Assembly (NCBI GenBank): GCA_030632925.1
Contig: DAOVTU010000145.1
Location: forward strand, 1-6,980
Length of the DNA: 6,980 nt
Direction: 5' to 3'
Origin: Candidatus Krumholzibacteriia bacterium
Lineage (GTDB): Bacteria; Krumholzibacteriota; Krumholzibacteriia; LZORAL124-64-63
Part shown: one piece after another, positions 5,650-6,980 of the stretch
Numbering within the stretch: the stretch's first letter is position 1
Layout of the letters: every line of letters starts with the position of its first letter
Made by a program: the position numbers and the translations under genes
Notes under the pieces: generated by a model
What the model saw: the letters and a program-made list of their open reading frames with translations, nothing else
Databases searched by the model: none
What the model was told of the DNA's origin: nothing

Positions 5650-6249
5650 ATGAAAGCCTCTCAATTAAAACTGCTGCTGGGCATGATATTCCTGCTCAGC
5701 CTCAGCCCCCTGACTGCGACAGCGCAGGACGATTCCGTCATCAATACGCGGAACCTCGGCGGACCCCGCTTCGGCATGACCTATGTGCTGGGCAACAGCC
5801 AACTGGTGGACGAACTGGACTACCACGACATGGGGCGCACCATCAGCCAGTTCGGCTGGCACTTTGAACACCAGGTCATCCCCAAGGGCGGCGGTCCCCA
5901 GTTCGTGATCGAATTCGTACCCATGCTGGCCGGCGTGGAATATGGCAAAGTGATTCCCAACTTCACCCTGGCCATGGGCATGCGCACTCCCGGTGGGCTC
6001 GAATTCGGCATGGGCCCGAACCTGACTTTCTCCAAGACGATCCCGACTCTCGATACGACTGATCCCGCGTACATCGACAATGGAGGTGACGTGCAAGCCC
6101 GCACATCCCTGCTGGTCGCTGTGGGCAAGAGTTTCAACTACGGCGGTGTCAGCATCCCGATCAACGTGGCGTACACCACAAGTCCCGAAGGCAACCGCGT
6201 TTCGTTGATCTTCGGCTACGCCATCGGGTCGGCCAAAGACAAGCAATAG
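5650..6249 (+). CDS. Exported protein of unknown family
   Basis: A 199-residue protein I do not recognise. Residues 1-25 are a Sec signal peptide: Lys2 and Lys7, hydrophobic core LLLGMIFLLSLSPL, and an ATA cleavage site before Gln26. The mature part has no Cys and is rich in Gly and in alternating hydrophobic residues. Segments such as FVIEFVPMLAGVEYG, FTLAMGMRTPGGLEFGMG, RTSLLVAVGKSFNYGG and VSLIFGYAIG look like beta-strands, with a short charged tail AKDKQ. This suggests a periplasmic or outer-membrane beta-structure, perhaps a small barrel, but it lacks the C-terminal aromatic typical of barrel proteins. I chose the ATG at 5650 because AAGGAG lies 8 nt upstream; a GTG at 5623 would include that site. 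It is likely its own transcript. No function is assigned. Confidence 0.75.
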   Translation: MKASQLKLLLGMIFLLSLSPLTATAQDDSVINTRNLGGPRFGMTYVLGNSQLVDELDYHDMGRTISQFGWHFEHQVIPKGGGPQFVIEFVPMLAGVEYGKVIPNFTLAMGMRTPGGLEFGMGPNLTFSKTIPTLDTTDPAYIDNGGDVQARTSLLVAVGKSFNYGGVSIPINVAYTTSPEGNRVSLIFGYAIGSAKDKQ

Positions 6250-6297
6250 GTTGGCCATGAACCTGCAGACTGGCAAATTGGTGGGAATTGGAGGTAT

Positions 6298-6326
6298 ACT
6301 CCCCGGGCGTAGTCAGCCGGGGGAGT
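6298..6326 (+). promoter_or_regulatory. GC-rich hairpin overlapping the ribosome-binding site of the following gene
   Basis: ACTCCCC (6298-6304) pairs with GGGGAGT (6320-6326), and inside it GGC (6306-6308) pairs with GCC (6316-6318) around a 7-nt loop. It lies 48 nt after the stop of the exported-protein gene and is followed by CTTCCTT, so it may be a weak terminator. Its 3' arm is also the GGGGAG ribosome-binding site for the TTG at 6332, so it could hide that site in read-through RNA. A TATACT sequence (6295-6300) overlaps its start. Confidence 0.5.
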
Positions 6327-6331
6327 CTTCC

Positions 6332-6980
6332 TTGCGCAAGTCCTTGAATTGGCCCTATCTGATGTTCTCCCTGATCCTGCTGGTTCTGGGTGTGGCGGGG
6401 TTGGTGCGCCAGATGGGCGTGGCCCGGCTGCCGGCCGACTTCCCCTGGGCAGAGGTGCAGTGGCCCACCGAAGTTCGGGGCGTGGAATTGGCCGATGCCG
6501 AAAGCCTGCGCTATCTGGTGGAAGGAATCGCCGTCGGCGAAATCGTCACGGTTCCCTTCCCCGAAGGCCCGCGCTCCATCGTGACCGAGCCGACTCATTC
6601 GGGTTCCTATCTCATCATCACGGCTTCCAGTGGACTCATTTTTTGGCTGGTGGCCTGCTTTGTTTTCGTGCCGCGGCTGTCGCTGGTTTCGGTGGTCCAT
6701 TTCTACTGGCTCACCATGCTCTATGGTCTGGGCATCTTCCTGGATGGTGTCTATTTCCAATTCGGTTTGAACCCGCTGGGGATGGTGCTGAATCTGGCCC
6801 AGTTCAGTAGCCTGGCCTTCCTGCCCGCAATCTTTCTGCACATGACACTGATTTTTCCCAAGCGCTTGTTGGGGCGGGGCGGGGTCAGGCATTTCCCGGT
6901 CCTGCTGTATGCGGTGGCGGCGGCACTGGTCATCTGGCAGGGCCAGGCCTTTGGTCGCTATTTCAACGACCCCAATCCGG
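6332..6980 (+). CDS. Polytopic membrane protein, N-terminal part (possible ComP-like sensor)
   Basis: The frame is open to the window end, giving 216 residues of a longer protein. An N-terminal transmembrane helix (about 10-26) follows RKSLNW. Then comes an exposed segment (about 28-92) with GVELADAESLRYLVEG and GEIVTVPF, faintly like a PDZ-type domain. At least four more helices follow: about 93-113, 117-141, 149-175 and 188-203. The segment FLPAIFLHMTLIFPKR (163-178) resembles a recurring motif in the membrane sensor half of some histidine kinases and phosphatases, such as B. subtilis ComP; the output domain would lie beyond the window. I prefer the TTG at 6332 (GGGGAG 6 nt upstream). The frame is open back to an ATG at 6257, which would add 25 residues and translate through the hairpin; an ATG at 6362 has no ribosome-binding site. 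Confidence 0.65.
   Translation, partial: MRKSLNWPYLMFSLILLVLGVAGLVRQMGVARLPADFPWAEVQWPTEVRGVELADAESLRYLVEGIAVGEIVTVPFPEGPRSIVTEPTHSGSYLIITASSGLIFWLVACFVFVPRLSLVSVVHFYWLTMLYGLGIFLDGVYFQFGLNPLGMVLNLAQFSSLAFLPAIFLHMTLIFPKRLLGRGGVRHFPVLLYAVAAALVIWQGQAFGRYFNDPNP

Noticed and set aside
6349..6810. Plus-strand ORF of 153 codons
   Set aside because: It is an off-frame reading of the membrane protein gene. The frame through 6332 remains open to the end of the window and gives a coherent membrane topology.
6161..6892. Minus-strand ORF of 243 codons
   Set aside because: The product is rich in Gln, His and Arg with no recognisable domain. It overlaps both the exported protein and the membrane protein, which has clear transmembrane helices in the plus-strand frame.

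Overview
The window looks like chromosomal DNA from an uncultured Gram-negative-type bacterium. It is GC-rich (roughly 60% by eye) and gene-dense. It has Sec signal peptides on two proteins, a SpoIIE-phosphatase/STAS partner-switching pair, and one gene that appears to need selenocysteine decoding. The lineage cannot be fixed from the sequence alone. No RNA gene, insertion sequence, CRISPR array or attachment site was seen.

Layout: (1) 1-206 (+) is the 3' end of leuS, followed by a hairpin terminator at 241-279 that probably also serves the converging operon. (2) 294-1954 (-) is a two-gene operon: a GAF-SpoIIE (PP2C) phosphatase followed 17 nt later by a STAS anti-anti-sigma protein. No RsbW-type kinase is present. 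(3) 2113-2577 (-) is an exported DUF2147 protein. (4) 2794-3393 (-) is a TetR/AcrR regulator with a Gly-Cys-Leu-Thr-Val motif like that around the sensing cysteine of E. coli NemR. (5) Divergent from it, 3652-4788 (+) is an Old Yellow Enzyme (NemA/XenA-like). It overlaps by 4 nt (ATGA) a peroxiredoxin-like gene at 4785-5435. (6) 5650-6249 (+) is an exported protein of unknown family. (7) From about 6332 to the window end (+) is the N-terminal part of a polytopic membrane protein, perhaps a ComP-like sensor.

Main result: the peroxiredoxin-like gene has one in-frame TGA (5034-5036), exactly where the family has its catalytic Cys (family YRGxWCPYC; here YRGVW-TGA-PYC). The same frame continues to the normal C-terminus. 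A 7-bp stem with a UGGAU loop starts 12 nt after the TGA and fits the usual constraints for a bacterial SECIS element. I therefore annotate 4785-5435 as one selenoprotein of 216 residues with Sec84 and Cys87. Conventional annotation would split it into two fragments or call it a pseudogene.

The regulator, flavoenzyme and seleno-peroxiredoxin probably form a redox/electrophile stress module. The flavoenzyme promoter (TTGCGG-17-TATCAT) carries the palindrome AGAACG-AA-CGTTCT in its spacer, a likely operator for the divergent TetR protein.
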